Positions 1 through 10,638 of a stretch of 64,000 bases of DNA are shown one piece after another. The number at the start of each line of letters is the position of its first letter. The stretch's first letter is position 1. The translations under genes were made by a program, and so were the position numbers. Origin of the DNA: Oncomelania hupensis (taxonomy: Eukaryota > Mollusca > Gastropoda > Littorinimorpha > Pomatiopsidae). The notes below the pieces were generated by a model, which saw only the letters and a list, made by a program, of their open reading frames with translations, did not search any database and was not told where the DNA came from. Location: NCBI GenBank assembly GCA_036898135.1, contig CM072515.1, forward strand, positions 17,820,937 to 17,884,936, written 5' to 3'.

Positions 1-33
<33 letters not shown>

Positions 34-42
34 ATTTATGTA

Positions 43-88
<46 letters not shown>
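1..88. repeat. (AG)n microsatellite, interrupted
   Basis: Two pure AG tracts (1-29 and 50-88) are separated by about 20 bp containing TATG steps. The array starts at the window edge, so its full length is unknown. Confidence 0.95.
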
Positions 89-956
89 CCTTTATACAAC
101 GCGATTCCCCATTGCAAAGGGAGCTCAAAGCACTACTGTGACTGAGATTACAGAGAAATACTATTATGCTTCAAATTATTCGACTTTCGAATTGTGTTAA
201 TAGGAGATAGAGAAGGAATAATTTTAAATTTACAACAAACAAAAAAGCATTCATTAGTTTAGGCGCCGTTCTTCGGAAAAGTGAGTTCCAAACGCTGTAG
301 AGTTTCAGATTACAAAATGGGTTTGTTTTCGAAAGTTCGAGAGTCCACTTTGCATCAGCTGAGCTTGCGGGTTGCATAAAATGAATAATTGTGAGTTTAG
401 AATAAATAAAAATTGTATGGCGCCATTCTCCGGTAAAATGAGCTGAATGCATGGACGGGACGAAGTTAACAAAGAAACTTTTTGTGATGCAGTAGAGGAA
501 AAATTGTGGTTAAGTTAATTAAGGCGTTAGTTGGGTGCAATGTTCCAATAAAATGAGATCAAAACGTTTTGTGCTCTGAGTTTACACAGAAACTTTGTGT
601 TGCAGACTCTTGACGGAAATTGTCTTAATGGTACTGTTTGTGCCTGAAGGTGTTTTAGGAAGAATAACCGTGGGTTAGAAGGCGTTTGTTATGCGCAGTT
701 CCCTAACAACTCAAAGTGCATTCATGACTGAGCTTACGAAGTTACACGACTGGTGTTCAAGACTGGTGCCACAGTCGGGTTGGCATTATTGATTGTGTTG
801 TAGGTGGTAAAAGAAGAAGAATTCTGAATTACGAATCATTTTTAGGGCACAATTCCCCATACAAAGGAACAGAAAGTTACAGCATTTGTTTACCTAAGAT
901 GCTTTTCTTGTTTACAAGACTGGTGCCGCAGTGGACTTGGCATTATTGACTGTGTT

Positions 957-1413
957 TGTAGGTAGTGCTTGCGGAACATGGGTCCTCACAGCAGATCGAC
1001 AACGAAGAATACAAAGCATGGAGATGAGGTATTACAGAAGACTTCTAGGCATTTCCTATACCCAGCACATTACCAACAACGAAATCCGACAGACCATCAC
1101 ACAAGCCATTGGACAACACGATGACATGCTCACAGTGGTGAAGAAACGGAAACTCCGATGGTATGGCCACATCACCAGAGCATCAGGCCTTGCAAAGACC
1201 ATCCTGCTTGGCACGGTGCAAAGAGGCATAAGAAGAGGTAGACAGAAAAAGAACTGGGAAGACAACATTCGAGAATGGACTGGCTTGACACTGAGCGAAG
1301 CCATGAGGGTTCCTGAGGACAGAGAAAGACGGAGTACTCTGGTTAACAATCATCTGTGGTGCCACTACGACCTTCGAGTTACGGGATAGGATATGATAGC
1401 GAATGTAGGTAGT
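957..1413 (+). mobile_element. 5'-truncated RTE-type LINE insertion with 10-bp target duplication
   Basis: The insert 967-1403 is flanked by TGTAGGTAGT at 957-966 and 1404-1413. It carries only the C-terminal end of the reverse transcriptase ORF and ends in a short degenerate GGATAGGATAT tail, as expected for target-primed reverse transcription with 5' truncation. It interrupts one unit of the ~155-bp array. Related copies lie at 4246-6146, 10639-11010 and 16767-17307. Confidence 0.85.
967..1389 (+). pseudogene. RTE LINE ORF2 C-terminal fragment
   Basis: An open frame of about 140 codons runs from the insertion point to a TAG formed at the start of the GGATA tail. It shows the conserved C-terminal block of this LINE family: RRIQSMEMRYYRRLLGIS, HITNNEIRQTI, KKRKLRWYGHITRASGLAKT, GRQKKNWEDNIREWTG and SEAMRVPEDRERR. 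This part follows the polymerase palm and thumb, so the fragment has no catalytic motifs and is non-functional. Upstream in-frame codons (931-966) belong to the host array. The frame is intact to its stop, whereas the copy at 4246-6146 has many breaks, so this insertion may be younger. Similar sequences are often deposited as 'craniofacial development protein 2-like' or 'endonuclease-reverse transcriptase' (recalled, not searched). Confidence 0.85.
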
Positions 1414-1690
1414 ACAAAAATAATAATTGCAGAATTTAAAAAAAAGCATTTTCGGGGTGTTAAGGAATACGATGGAACTGAAAGCACTCAGCACTGAGTT
1501 TGCCGAAGACATATTCATGTGTTCAAGATTGTGGTCAAGTCGACTTAGCATTATTGATTGCAGTCGTACGTGACATAGGAAGAATAATTGCGGGTTACAC
1601 AAGGACATTAGTGGCTTGTCTGACAGTGATTGTTCTTTGCGGGTGCCTGTTTGTGTGTGGCAAAATCGAAACTAAAGTCTTGCTAGGAAC

Positions 1691-1892
1691 TTGATCAATT
1701 CCCAGTGTATACGTTATCACCCTGTTACAGAATAATATTATAATTTGTTTAAATGTTCGCTAGGTGGTACATCACGTGCCAGGACTGCCAACTGCGTTCG
1801 ATCCTCACAAGTGGCAGGAATGTTTCTTATATAACTAGTTGTTGTTGTTGTATCAGTTTTTATTCATCAGATTAACATAAGTTGTACTGATA
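1691..1892. other. No recognised feature
   Basis: AT-rich DNA with a short GTT run near 1840. No gene or repeat family is recognised. Confidence 0.5.
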
Positions 1893-2620
1893 ATAACAAT
1901 TATATTGATTGATTGATTGATTGTTGCTTTAGGTCCAGCGGACTCTTTCGAGCCAAATCAGGACCGGACAACCCCCAATCCGCATAAAAGATCTGCCGAA
2001 ACAACCCTAGTGGGAAAATTGAATGCCCTCCACCGGCCAGTCACTTTACAATAAAGACATCCCACGCAGGGGACGGCTGAGGCTTTACCCCAACTACTCA
2101 AACCCCTGGTTACAAAAACAAAATAGAATACAAACATCATTATAAATCATCAACAAAACGCATACATATAAAATGCCTATAGTGCTAAATAATACAATCA
2201 TAGGAAGCCCTAGTGACCACCCGGCAGAAAGCGTCCAACACTCCCAAGCTGATCCAACAGACCTCATACACAAACAAGGAGTCTTGTCCAGGAAGAGTTT
2301 TCAAGAAAAAAGGTAGGTCATTGATCTAGCGAAGAAGAAGATAGTATAGCAGAGTGATAGGACAGAGCAGGAATAGGAAAGAGTAAATGAGGAAGACAGC
2401 GACAGTGGGAATTTAAAGCACTAAATTTCCAGAAAGTGGGGATACTATTTATACTGAAAACCCCCGGCACTCCAACGGGGGTACTGTTGCCGCAGTGAAT
2501 CTGTCTTGCCTATAAAGGAAAGACAGGTTTTCACCTGGGGCTTTCACTTTTCCCTTTATAGGTTAGAATAATCTACAGTTGCAAGATTGCTCATGACCCC
2601 AAGGGGTATAACAAATATAT
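1893..2620 (-). mobile_element. R1 retroposon copy A, long form, with target duplication
   Basis: The element 1906-2607 lies between near-identical 13-bp repeats (1893-1905 and 2608-2620, 12 of 13 match). On the minus strand its 5' end is ACCCCTTGGGGTCATGAGC and its 3' end is GTCCGCTGGACCTAAAGCAA followed by a (CAAT)n tail. A small hairpin, GTCC-GCT-GGAC, sits at the 3' end. Copies C (+), D (-), B (+) and E (-) match over most of the body. A minus-strand open frame of 60 codons (1958-2140) is shared with copy D, but it lacks any known domain and its end differs between copies. I treat the element as non-autonomous. Confidence 0.88.
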
Positions 2621-3067
2621 ATTATATAACAAAAGTAATTAATATATAGTCTTATATAACAAAAGCCATGAATATTGTAGTTCTAAAACGAGCTTTTTCA
2701 GAAAGGCCATATAATTGACCACGGATGGATTACCGCAAGCAGCAAAAGACTTTTGTTCTCATAGAGCATTAGGCCAAGTGTTAGGCCTACATGCACATAG
2801 CAGCTTTCATTGACACTCTGAAAGTTAAGGTTTTGAATACTGCTGTTCTGCTGCACAACATCTTCATCTTAAGAGTACAGTTGCTCTGCCCAAAACCTTA
2901 CTAAAGGTTGGGATCTATCTGTGACATTTAAACTCAAGTTTTTTCTCTTTTATCACTGTGTTTTAATACTTGGCCTCTACTTGTATTGTAAGAAATAATA
3001 TTAACACATAACTGAATCGTTGTCGTAAGAAAATAACATTTTAGAAATAATATAGCCGAAGGAGGCA
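2621..3067. other. No recognised feature
   Basis: AT-rich DNA. The 15-mer CTTATATAACAAAAG recurs approximately around 2623 and 2650. Nothing else is seen. Confidence 0.5.
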
Positions 3068-3297
3068 AAACCGTTAAGTTGTTGTTGTTGTTGTTTGTAG
3101 ATTATAGTCACACGACACTTTCGCATATAGGTGACTACTGGACCGATTTATACTGACACCAGCGGGCCAGTTGTTGGTAAAGGGGAAAATAATATGATCA
3201 CACGTTGACCAATCCGGGATTCGAACCAGCGACCTTTCGGTTACTAGCAAGACGCTCTTACCAACTGAGCTACCCGGCCCCACCAAACCGTTAAGTT
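3068..3297 (-). mobile_element. tRNA-derived SINE with perfect 13-bp target duplication
   Basis: A 204-bp element (3081-3284) is bounded by AAACCGTTAAGTT at 3068-3080 and 3285-3297. On the minus strand it opens with a tRNA-like head: A box TAGCTCAGTTGG (complement of 3261-3272) and a perfect B box GGTTCGAATCC (complement of 3217-3227), the RNA polymerase III internal promoter. A ~100-bp unrelated body follows, then an (AAC)n tail at the left end. The acceptor stem does not close and the anticodon arm is degenerate, so this is a SINE rather than a working tRNA gene. The perfect duplication suggests a fairly recent insertion. Confidence 0.9.
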
Positions 3298-4135
3298 ATG
3301 ATTAGTTCTCTCTTAAAAAGATGTGGGGCTGGAGTTAAATAACATGACGGTGTCCATTTATATAATCCAAATGAGATACTAGAATAAGGGATCTTCTTCT
3401 CTAATATAGGCAAACCAAAGAGCTTATTACATAATACGCTCTTTAGCCAAACTACATCACGAGGTAGCTGAAATATTCCAAGCCACAATTGGAGGGAAAT
3501 GTGCACCACTGCTCATTTTGGGAGGTGGTGAAGTCGAGGTCAATACCAGCGAGGAAGGCAGTATAGGGGACTATAAGGAAGCAGTTTAAATATGTGAACC
3601 CTGATATAGGTACATAGGGATCCAGAGTAATTCTGTGCAACACTGACCACACTGGACGCTAGGCTTTTTTTTCATTTATGATCTTCAACATCTTCCTAGA
3701 GCGCATATCAAGATTTATCAAATTCTTAATAAGTGTTGACTGAATGAGTTGGGTGCGAGTGGTTTATGGGAGTACTAGAGATGAATTTTATAATATTTGC
3801 CGCAATTTTTCAACTATTCAGTATGTATCTAGTTAACTAATGCATAAGTTTTAAAATCTGTGATTGTCAGTGCTAGAATGATACGCAGAGTTTGATGATT
3901 GTATATTTTTTAAGATGCTTTATAACGTTTATAATTTTATGATCTCATGTCTAACCCATGTGTGTGTGGATGTGTGTGTGTGGATGTGTGTGTTTGTGGG
4001 TAGGTGTTTTATTTATTTATGTTGAAGTGCAATAAGGACATGTAGTGTGATATGTATTTTAAGTTTTACAATGTGTCGGAAATGTTCTTGTTAATATGTA
4101 CATAAGCGTGATTACACGTAGGCCTACATGTTTAC
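3298..4135. other. Mostly anonymous DNA with a 26-bp LINE shard
   Basis: No gene is recognised. A 26-bp segment at 3682-3707 is identical to 5269-5294 in the RTE reverse transcriptase (it encodes FNIFLERI). A GT-rich patch lies at 3958-3998. Confidence 0.5.
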
Positions 4136-4245
4136 ATGTTTATAGTATTGTTACATTTTATTACCTTTTGCTGACAGCAAATCCATGTTAGAATTTCTCC
4201 TTGGAGATAATAAAGTTTTCTGAATCTGAATCTGAATCTGAATCT
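4136..4245 (+). mobile_element. Retroposon 3' end with (CTGAAT)n tail
   Basis: The segment carries CTGACAGCAAAT, then a short AT-rich spacer, GAGATAATAAAGTT and a CTGAAT tail of about four units. The same module occurs at 36030-36122 (+), 29838-29900 (-) and 40340-40400 (-), and more weakly at 15805-15870 (-). It is probably the 3' terminus of a non-LTR element. The 5' limit is unclear. Confidence 0.65.
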
Positions 4246-6146
4246 GACCACCACCTTCAACTAAGCTGTGACAGATGCCGCCGCTGAGATCCTTGGCAAG
4301 CACCGCCGAAAGAAGAAACCGTGGACCAGAACTTTTGGACCTGTGTGACAACGAAGAGAGATGAAAAAGAAAACTAACACCTCGCAGAGAGCTGATGCCT
4401 ACCGAAAAATCAACAATGACATCCGAAAAGGCATGCGCATAGCAAAGGAGAACTGGTTAGAAGATCAAAGCCAGGAAATAGAGAACAGTGAACAACAGTA
4501 AGAAGGCCTACCAGACTGTGAAGCGGCTGACAAGTGTTAAACAGCCCAAGGTCTCCACGATCCAAAGCAAGTGTAGTATATGCCTTACAGAAGAACAAGA
4601 AGTATTGGATAGATGGACATAATAGTACTCTGACCTTTACGATCACACACCAAACTGAGACCCATCAGTTCCAGCATATCCCCAGAACAGAGAAGAATAA
4701 ATCTTCCCAATTCTCCGAGAAGTTGAGGCAGCAGTACAATCACTGAAGAAAGGGAAAGTCAGCGGGAGTGGGCAACATATTCGCGGAATTGCTTCAAGCA
4801 GGAGGAGAAGCGATGATTGACGCCCTCCCCATTATCTGTAATAAGATCTGGCAGAGTGGGGAGTGGCCTACATCATGGACCCAGTCGCTTGTCAGCACTC
4901 TTCCCAAAAGAGTTAACCTTCATGAGAGTGAAAATTACCGCACCATCAGCCTCATCAGCCACCCAGGATGGTCCTCCTGAAAATAATACTCAACTGGTCG
5001 AAACCCCAAGCTAAACAAATCATAGCTGAAGAACAAGTATGATTCAGGGCAGGGCGAAGTACCACTGAGCAGATTTTCAACCTCGAGAAATACCTACATC
5101 ACTAACAACATCTATATCATGTGTTTGTAGACTTCAAGAAAGCATTTGACCGAGTCTGGCATGCAGCTCTTTGGGCAACCATGAGAGTGTAAAACATCAA
5201 CCTTAACATTATTGGAGTTATTAAAAGCCTGTCGTGAGTGCGTCAAGGATGTCTACTCTCTCCAACACTCTTCAACATCTTCCTAGAGCGCATAATGTCA
5301 GATGCCCTTGCAGATCACGAAGGCACAGTCAGCACAGGAAGGTAGAGCAATCTCCAACCTTCGTTTTGAGGATGACATTGATGGATTGGCTGGAGAGAAA
5401 AAAGAAGTTAACAGCTGGTACTGAGGCTTGAAACCTCCTCCACAGCCTATGGAATGGAAATAAGTGCAGAGAAGGCCAAACTGATGACCAATAACACCAA
5501 TGACATCAACACGGACATCCTAAACACAGTGCATAGTTTTAAATATTTAGGGGCCATTGTATCAGACAATGGGTCCCGACAGGAAGTCCTCTCCATGATC
5601 GCACAAACAACCGCTGCTCTGACAGGTTGAAGCTCATTTGGAAAGACAGGACCACCAGTCTACATTCCAAGGTAAGGCTGCTGCGCTCCCTTGTCATATC
5701 CATCTTTCTATACGCTTGCAAAACATGGACCCTTGCAGCATACCTCCAACTAAGAATGCAAAGCATGGAGATGAGATGCTACAGAAGATTTCTGGGCATT
5801 TTTTATACCGAGCACATCACCAACGACGAAATCCGACAGACCATCACACAAACCATTAGACAACACGATGACATGGTCACAGTGGTGAAGAAACGAAAAC
5901 TCCAATGGTATGGCCTTGTCACCAGAGCATCAGGCCTTGCAAAGACCATCCTGCAAGGCACGGTGCAAGGAGGCAGAAGAAGAGGGAGACATAAAAAGAG
6001 TTGGGAGGACAACATTCGATAATGGACTAGCTTGACACTGAGCGAAGCCATGGGGGTTGCTGAGGACAAAGAAAGATGGTGTACGCTGGTTAAACAATCA
6101 TCTGTGGTGCCCCAACGACTTCCGAGTTACGGGATAGGATAGGACA
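4246..6146 (+). mobile_element. RTE-type LINE, longest copy, missing the endonuclease
   Basis: This is the most complete copy of the family. It begins in the linker between endonuclease and reverse transcriptase, directly after the CTGAAT tail of the preceding element, covers the whole polymerase region, and ends in a short GGATAGGATAGGA tail near 6146. No clean target duplication was found. The abutment suggests that one element inserted at the end of the other. Confidence 0.9.
4263..6120 (+). pseudogene. RTE LINE reverse transcriptase, broken by frameshifts, stops and a deletion
   Basis: The frame can be followed in pieces. They are a Lys/Arg-rich linker (4263-4550), the fingers region with QAGGEAMIDALPIICNKIWQ (4795-4980), the palm block with VDFKKAFDRVWHAALWATM (catalytic Asp near 5130), VRQGCLLSPTLFNIFLERI (from 5238), and the C-terminal block 5627-6107. 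The second catalytic motif, expected FADD, reads FEDD at 5365-5376: both Asp remain but Ala is Glu. About 60 bp appear to be missing near 5233 between IKSL and VRQGC. Stop codons occur near 5190 and 5430, and TAA replaces a codon at 6021. The protein would copy its own RNA at nicked DNA, but this copy cannot. Confidence 0.88.
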
Positions 6147-7446
6147 TCACTAAGTAGCTAACGCGGCCTGTTGCTATTGTAATAAGTGGGTTAACTGGTC
6201 TGCTGTGAGGAAAATACTTTGTCTTAGATATATATACCTATTGCGATTTATGCATCTGGTTTCGTTATAGAATGGCCAATTCTCTGTCCGATTTATTCCT
6301 GGACCGTGGCAATAGTACTCTACGGTCTTATGCAAGGCAGTTCTTTTAGCTCTGTGTTTACAGAACTGTACGATTAGAAATCGGAAATCGTTTTTAAACC
6401 AAAAGTCGAATTATTAGTCTATAGAATACCTTCGCTCCAAGCACGTCTCTGCGACATGGAGTTGGGCGCTATACAAGGGGGCATTTTAATTAAAGGGACA
6501 AATTGGGTTCGTTTAAGATTTTTTTAATTCACAAAACTGTTTAATCCGTCATCCTTTCCTCCTAGTCTGATTTTTACCAGCGTTATAGTATAAATTGGAA
6601 TGAACGATCAGTTGAATTGCAGTCCCTCCGCCCATCTTTTCTTCCCCCACCCTCACTAAAACAGTCTTTTGCTAACTGTAGAAATAACTTGGAGTATAAA
6701 CTGTCTTTTAAACTGGAGTCTGTGCGCACTGTGCGGGCCAGTAGTAAATAACTGACTAAACGGCAAGCTAGTTAGCTATCTGCTGACCATAGCTACTAAA
6801 CGCCGATGACTCTTAGCTGCTGGGTTAGTCTTCTGGTCAACGGCACTGACACACACACAACTTGGACTAAACGGTTAGCTATTTGCTGTCCATAACTAGT
6901 CGACGCTGTCAGCCTTTTGCTCAGTGGCACTGACCACTCGGAGTATTAGAGACTCTAATTTCAGATCAACGCATTACGGCTACGGACTGATGTGTCACTG
7001 AGTGATGTGCAGTGACCGGATCTTCGGTGAATGGGTCGTAATGAGAGTCCAAGAGGTCTGTAGCGGGAGCGATTAGTCCTTCTGTCTTAGATCAATCCAA
7101 GCTGGCAACAGCGGGCTCTATTTGTCACTGACCGCTGGTCTGCTGAGACGCTAAGAGAGGGCCAGAAGTAGGAGTAAGCAGAATTAGACTGTGCCCGAAG
7201 GCCAGGAGTGTGCTGACTTTGCATCGGGCAAGCGAAAAATCTTGACAGTCCAGTCCGACTGTTCAGATGAAATCTGCTGGACAAAACAGATATTTCTGAA
7301 AGCTTCAAGTAGCAATATTGACTGATTGATGGATATGAATGACGTTGATGACGAAGCTGCTGATGATCATTTATAAGTATTTCCGAAGGCTACAAGTAGC
7401 AATATCGATTCATTGATTGGTTATTTAATTATTTTATTGTTTTATT
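6147..7446. repeat. Anonymous DNA with a two-unit diverged duplication
   Basis: Two related segments at about 6752-6848 and 6863-6932 share GACTAAACGG, TTAGCTAT, TGCTG and GGCACTGAC in the same order. The rest of this stretch shows no gene or known repeat. Confidence 0.45.
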
Positions 7447-7460
7447 GATGATGATGATGG

Positions 7461-7522
<62 letters not shown>

Positions 7523-7534
7523 ATTATTATTATT
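7447..7534. repeat. (GAT)n-(ATT)n compound microsatellite
   Basis: An almost pure GAT array (7447-7521) passes into four to five ATT units. Confidence 0.97.
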
Positions 7535-8041
7535 GAGAAGAAGAATAAGACTTAAAGAGCCAGATCATACTTGCGTCCATGCGTGAGAAATACATTTTAA
7601 TGTAGTTTCCGTTTCTCCAGGTTTTGTTCAGATTAGAGCGATTAGACAATCATATAGTTACCTCCTTCAGTTGTTGTTGTTAGATAGATTAACGTCCCCG
7701 GACACATGAAGCGTATAGGGGATGTTGTTTGTTTGTTGAGTAGATTTAGTCCCAGGACACCATAGCGTATATGGGACGTGAATAAGAGATTCGATGTTTA
7801 TAATGTCACAGGTCTGGTGAGCTATATGCTCTCGAAAAACAAAAACGCCGACTAAGCAGCTGTAGATGGAGATGTAGTAGAGTTGAAAAGAAGTGTATAG
7901 GAGCGGGGCGCTACCTACCTGTATAAGTATACAAACGTGCCTGTATGCGTGAGAGACAGAGAGGACGTGGAACTGATGCAAATACCTGACTGTACGTGAT
8001 TGTGCTTACAAATTTTCTTCTTCTTCTCTCTCAAATACACA

Positions 8042-8045
<4 letters not shown>
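7535..8045. other. No recognised feature
   Basis: Short open frames only. Nothing resembles a known family. Confidence 0.45.

Positions 8046-8128
<83 letters not shown>
8046..8128. repeat. (ATC)n-(TC)n compound microsatellite
   Basis: About 12 ATC units are followed directly by about 23 TC units. A plus-strand reading gives poly-His then Leu-Ser repeats, which is a repeat artefact. Confidence 0.97.
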
Positions 8129-8133
<5 letters not shown>

Positions 8134-8159
8134 GTCTTCTCTCTATCCTAACTCTCTCG

Positions 8160-8366
8160 CTCTATCTAGTAGCAGCAAAACCACGTGCATCGCTGTGTCT
8201 TTGGCACGCGCTGTGTTATTGTGTTGTGAGAGCGACTGTAGTTTTCTCCGCATTTGGGTCGAACTTTCGCATTCAGTTTTAGTTTCTTGTGTCACTTCTG
8301 CGCTTTCCCTGCGAGTTCAGACTTTTGCATTCCGCACCTGAAAATCGGAAAACGCGTGCGGTAAGT
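8160..8366 (+). other. Possible 5' non-coding exon ending at a consensus splice donor
   Basis: A locally GC-richer segment ends in GCGTGCG|GTAAGTTG, with GTAAGT at 8361-8366 matching the U1 donor consensus. The preceding bases lie in a frame that is not repetitive past 8150. No TATA box, protein family or matching acceptor can be demonstrated. A chance donor in non-coding DNA is the main alternative. Confidence 0.2.
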
Positions 8367-9700
8367 TGAAGCTTCTTTGCATGTCGTGGTTGTTATAGAA
8401 ACTTATTTTAAATGAAAGTAATAGACTGTTGCTGATATTATTGAGTTTTTTGTTGACCCCCAAACGATTGAACGAACACAACTCACATTCCTGCTTATTC
8501 GTACTATTGAATCGAGTTTCGCGCTCATACCCATTCTGGAACCTATGGCAAAGTTTGTTTTTCAGTAGTGGGCCATATCTGATCCACACGTGCTTCCGTG
8601 TTTTATATTTTGATTGTGTTGTCAGGCATGCTGGGGGGTAAAGGTATTCAGCCATTCAAGGCACAGGGAACATTTTTCAAATGGATTCATTACAGGCTGC
8701 CATTTCCCAAATGATGAGGGCAAAGATGATCGCTAGCTGATGCATGATGATATCGAAAGCGGGAGTGTTGTAAAATAAAAGAACCGAAAAGAAAGTATGT
8801 GAACTTTTAGGTTTCTAGACTCTTGTTTTCGGCGAGACAACTAAGCTTGCAACCTGTGTTCTATACACAAACGTGTTGTCTCCCTTTTTAAAACTCGCCA
8901 GCAGTATCTCTAACCGCCCCCTTCTCCCTACCCCTCGCCCACCTACTCCATTCTTCACTAGACTCTTCATGAATAAAATATGACGGAAATGAAAGTGGCA
9001 ACATTTGTTGTCCTCTACGCCTTCTCTCTTCCCCTTCCTTCCCCATCTCTCAAATGTTCAGTAAACTCAGATCTATTTCAATTGAGATCAGAGAAGCCCC
9101 GATCCAAATGGTTATTTTGTGTGTTTGTAGCTTAGTGTAGGCCTATGAGTGACGAGGAATAATTCAAATTGATATGGGAAGCCAAAATATTATCTAAAGT
9201 TTATTATTTATTTTTTTTTAAAATTTATGTCGTTCGAACGGGGGTGGAGTTTCTGCATGATTGTATGAAAGGTGGGCGGGTGGAGCCTAACTATATTATT
9301 CATGATACTAAATGTTCTATGCTTACACAATTGCATTTAAAGTCTGTCTTATAATCTCAGTTTCTCGTATCCCAAAAGTTATTATCTTGCAACAACATAA
9401 GTGTGGGGGTGGGGAGAGAAAGAATCTCATTCAGACACTTTATCTTTTATTTATTATGGCTAGAATGAAGATTTTAGGCTATTAGCTTAATCTTACATCT
9501 GTCCTTGCATCATTCATCCTGGACTCGAAGAGCAGAATGTTTGTTTTTTAAATTCATAACTCGTTATTGGAATTGACGTAGGAATCTATCACGCAGAAGG
9601 CGGTGGTCTCAGATTATATGCTATTATCGTTATCAGTTTACATTAAATAACCACACAGCCCAAAAGCTTATTTTGCTCTTGTTTGATGGGGAATGTGTAC
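8367..9700. other. No recognised feature
   Basis: AT-rich anonymous DNA. Frames are short and lack protein-family resemblance. Confidence 0.5.
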
Positions 9701-9800
9701 CTTATTGAAGCAACTGAGTGTACATTGAAGCAACTGAGTGTACATTGAAGCAACTGAGTGTACATTGAAGCAACTGAGTGTACATTGAATCAACTGAGTG
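9701..9800. repeat. 20-bp minisatellite, five units
   Basis: The unit TACATTGAAGCAACTGAGTG repeats head to tail. The first unit starts CTTATTGAAG and the last has GAAT for GAAG; the three inner units are identical. Confidence 0.97.
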
Positions 9801-9935
9801 TTTTCTTGTTTAGGGTTTCAGGATCACAAGCACATTAATTTAATTCGGACAGTATCTCCTTTCCAATCATTTTTACATACCCTTTCAAAGTGCCCCGGAT
9901 AAAAATAAAATCCAATAAAACGAGGAAACACAGGC

Positions 9936-10200
9936 TTGTGTGTGTGTGCGTGTCTGTGTGTTTGATTTCTCACGCAAAACCACACTTAAACCATACCCTA
10001 ACCAAAACACACACGCACACACACACACACAATAACAAAAAAAAGCTTTCTCTCGCTTACTGCACTAACAAGACCAAGATGAAGAAGACGGAAGGAAGGA
10101 AAGGAAGGAAGGAAAAAAGAAGAAGTAAAAGAAGAAGAAGGTGAAGAAGAAGAAAAAAAAGATGATGACGATGATGATAATGCTGGAGAAGAAGAAGGTG
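9936..10200. repeat. GT / AC / purine-rich low-complexity block
   Basis: A GT run (about 9936-9962), an AC run (10005-10030) and a GGAA/GAAGAA purine tract (10079-10200) follow one another. Lys-rich readings of the purine tract are artefacts. Confidence 0.85.
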
Positions 10201-10638
10201 GAGAAGAGGAGTAGAAGGATGGCCAGGATGGCCAGGACTAGTCACTTTCCTTTAAGTAGTTTAGAAAACAGGTCGGGTATCCGTTAATGGAAATGAATGC
10301 AGGCTTGTGATTTTTCTGTCATTGTGGCATTGGTGCCTTTAGCTCAAGCAATGCTGCGTGGTTTGGTTTTTGTTAAACTTTAGGGTTTCAGGGTCTTGTT
10401 TCCCTAAAGACATTGTGAAAAGTGGATCAGTAAATCTCGCCAATGCTGTTGTTTTGTCTGTCAGTTAATTAAGGAGTAGCAAGTGCCTTTTTCTTGAGTG
10501 AGGGTAGGTGGAGGTAAAGGAATGAGTTGATTTGTGTGGAAGTCTTCTTCTTTGTCTTTCTTTAACAATGAAGATGTATTTTTTATATTTGTTTTATTTA
10601 TTCTTCTTCTTATTTCTTTTATTTATATATTTTCTTAT
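10201..10638. other. No recognised feature
   Basis: Anonymous DNA. The last 100 bp are T-rich, leading into the LINE tail. Confidence 0.45.

Larger units (their letters stand above)
95..1690 (+). repeat. Degenerate tandem array, ~155-bp period
   Basis: At least seven diverged units start near 105, 265, 420, 535, 690, 848 and 1454. A unit typically opens with a variant of GCGCAATTCCCCATA, then AAATGAGCTCAAAGCA, then a CTGAGTTTACAGAA block, then GACTGGTGCCACAGTCG and TTGGCATTATTGATTG. Spacings are 160, 155, 115, 155 and 158 bp. The last gap is about 606 bp and falls to ~170 bp when the LINE insertion at 967-1403 is removed. Short open frames inside are not shared between units, so I see no coding function. 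An old satellite or a decayed internally repetitive element both fit. Confidence 0.65.

Noticed and set aside
3190..3285. Functional tRNA gene on the minus strand
   Set aside because: Internal promoter boxes are perfect, but the acceptor stem does not pair, the anticodon arm is degenerate, and a body, AAC tail and target duplication show a SINE.
9701..9800. A CRISPR-like array
   Set aside because: The repeats are contiguous without unique spacers, and the sequence is animal nuclear DNA.
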